DNA of 64,000 bases, from NCBI RefSeq assembly GCF_014931415.1, contig NZ_CP063121.1, positions 372,001 to 436,000 of the forward strand. The letters are read 5' to 3'. The DNA is from Haemophilus parainfluenzae (lineage in GTDB: Bacteria; Pseudomonadota; Gammaproteobacteria; Enterobacterales; Pasteurellaceae). The position numbers and the translations under genes are program-made. Positions 63,895 to 64,000 of the stretch are shown in pieces (positions within the stretch are counted from its first letter, which is position 1; each line of letters opens with the position of its first letter). Below the pieces are notes generated by a model. The model did not search any database. It was not told the origin of the DNA and was given only the letters and a program-made list of their open reading frames with translations.

Positions 63895-64000
63895 TCTGTT
63901 CTCTCCACAACCAAAGGTCGGATGCCAATTTCAGCTGAATTTAGACCACACTTTAATGCCTCAATACGGCGACAAATCGTCGATGTGACTTGTTCAGCTT
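63891..64000 (-). CDS. C-terminal end of an unidentified gene upstream of trkA
   Basis: An open frame enters from the right edge and ends in TGA at 63893-63891, overlapping the trkA ATG by four bases. The visible last 35 residues include [20 protein letters not shown]. In Haemophilus the gene before trkA is often rsmB, but this tail does not match the RsmB ending I know, so it is left unnamed. Confidence 0.5.
   Translation of the reverse strand, partial: AEQVTSTICRRIEALKCGLNSAEIGIRPLVVERTE

Overview
The window reads as Pasteurellaceae chromosome, most likely Haemophilus. The 9-base DNA uptake core AAGTGCGGT and its complement recur throughout, often as inverted pairs that double as terminators. 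The gene content also fits: hel (lipoprotein e(P4)), a peroxiredoxin-glutaredoxin fusion next to oxyR, and pnuC. The exact species cannot be fixed from the sequence alone; a parainfluenzae-like Haemophilus is plausible.

Layout. 1-3361 (minus): nlpD (cut by the window edge), a small lipoprotein resembling the NlpD N-terminus, yqaA, surE and truD. 3568-5455 (plus): rraB, a SIMPL-domain protein and slyD. 5534-7408 (minus): hslU and hslV with a sigma-32-like promoter. 7629-11750: aphA with a CRP site, rmuC, yqhA, hslR and nudE. 11869-20881 (plus): an OPT transporter, a small membrane protein, cysQ and the oxidative pentose-phosphate genes zwf, pgl and gnd. Between pgl and gnd lies a variable patch holding a GNAT acetyltransferase, a lipoprotein, a small unknown gene, a decayed second copy of the GNAT 3' end, paired hairpins and a possible nuclease-like protein. 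20961-28095: a DUF4298-type protein, a glycine-zipper lipoprotein, srmB, trmN6, pnuC, rapA and rluA.

28152-43612 (minus) is the complete S10, spc and alpha ribosomal block, including rpmJ, secY and rpoA. The S10/spc junction (rpsQ to rplN) is split by about 2 kb. The insert carries a membrane-anchored zinc-ribbon protein, an unknown 195-residue protein and a 53-codon membrane-peptide frame broken at a G8 tract. It has its own promoter inside a perfect inverted repeat and its own terminator; the spc operon then restarts from a clear promoter with a hairpin leader. 43932-48171: ftsX, ftsE and ftsY, diverging from rsmD and trmL. 48172-50366: an unexplained CRP-site region, glpR, glpG and a small membrane protein.

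50388-56990 is the most striking region: a 6.5-kb cassette between two 59-bp direct repeats, each containing a terminator. It encodes a PhnP-like metallo-hydrolase, a nucleoside-type MFS transporter, an MgtC-like protein, a complete GalT and, on the opposite strand, a 686-residue regulator that joins a LacI-type repressor to an ABC-type solute-binding domain. The promoter of the first gene has a CRP site and two LacI-type operators. It looks like a self-contained uptake and catabolism module for an unidentified, probably phosphorylated or nucleoside-like, sugar compound.

57012-64000: the peroxiredoxin-glutaredoxin gene and oxyR around a candidate OxyR site, fabR, hel, then ftsB-ispD-ispF, mscL, trkA and the end of one more gene. 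No tRNA, rRNA, CRISPR array or insertion sequence was seen.
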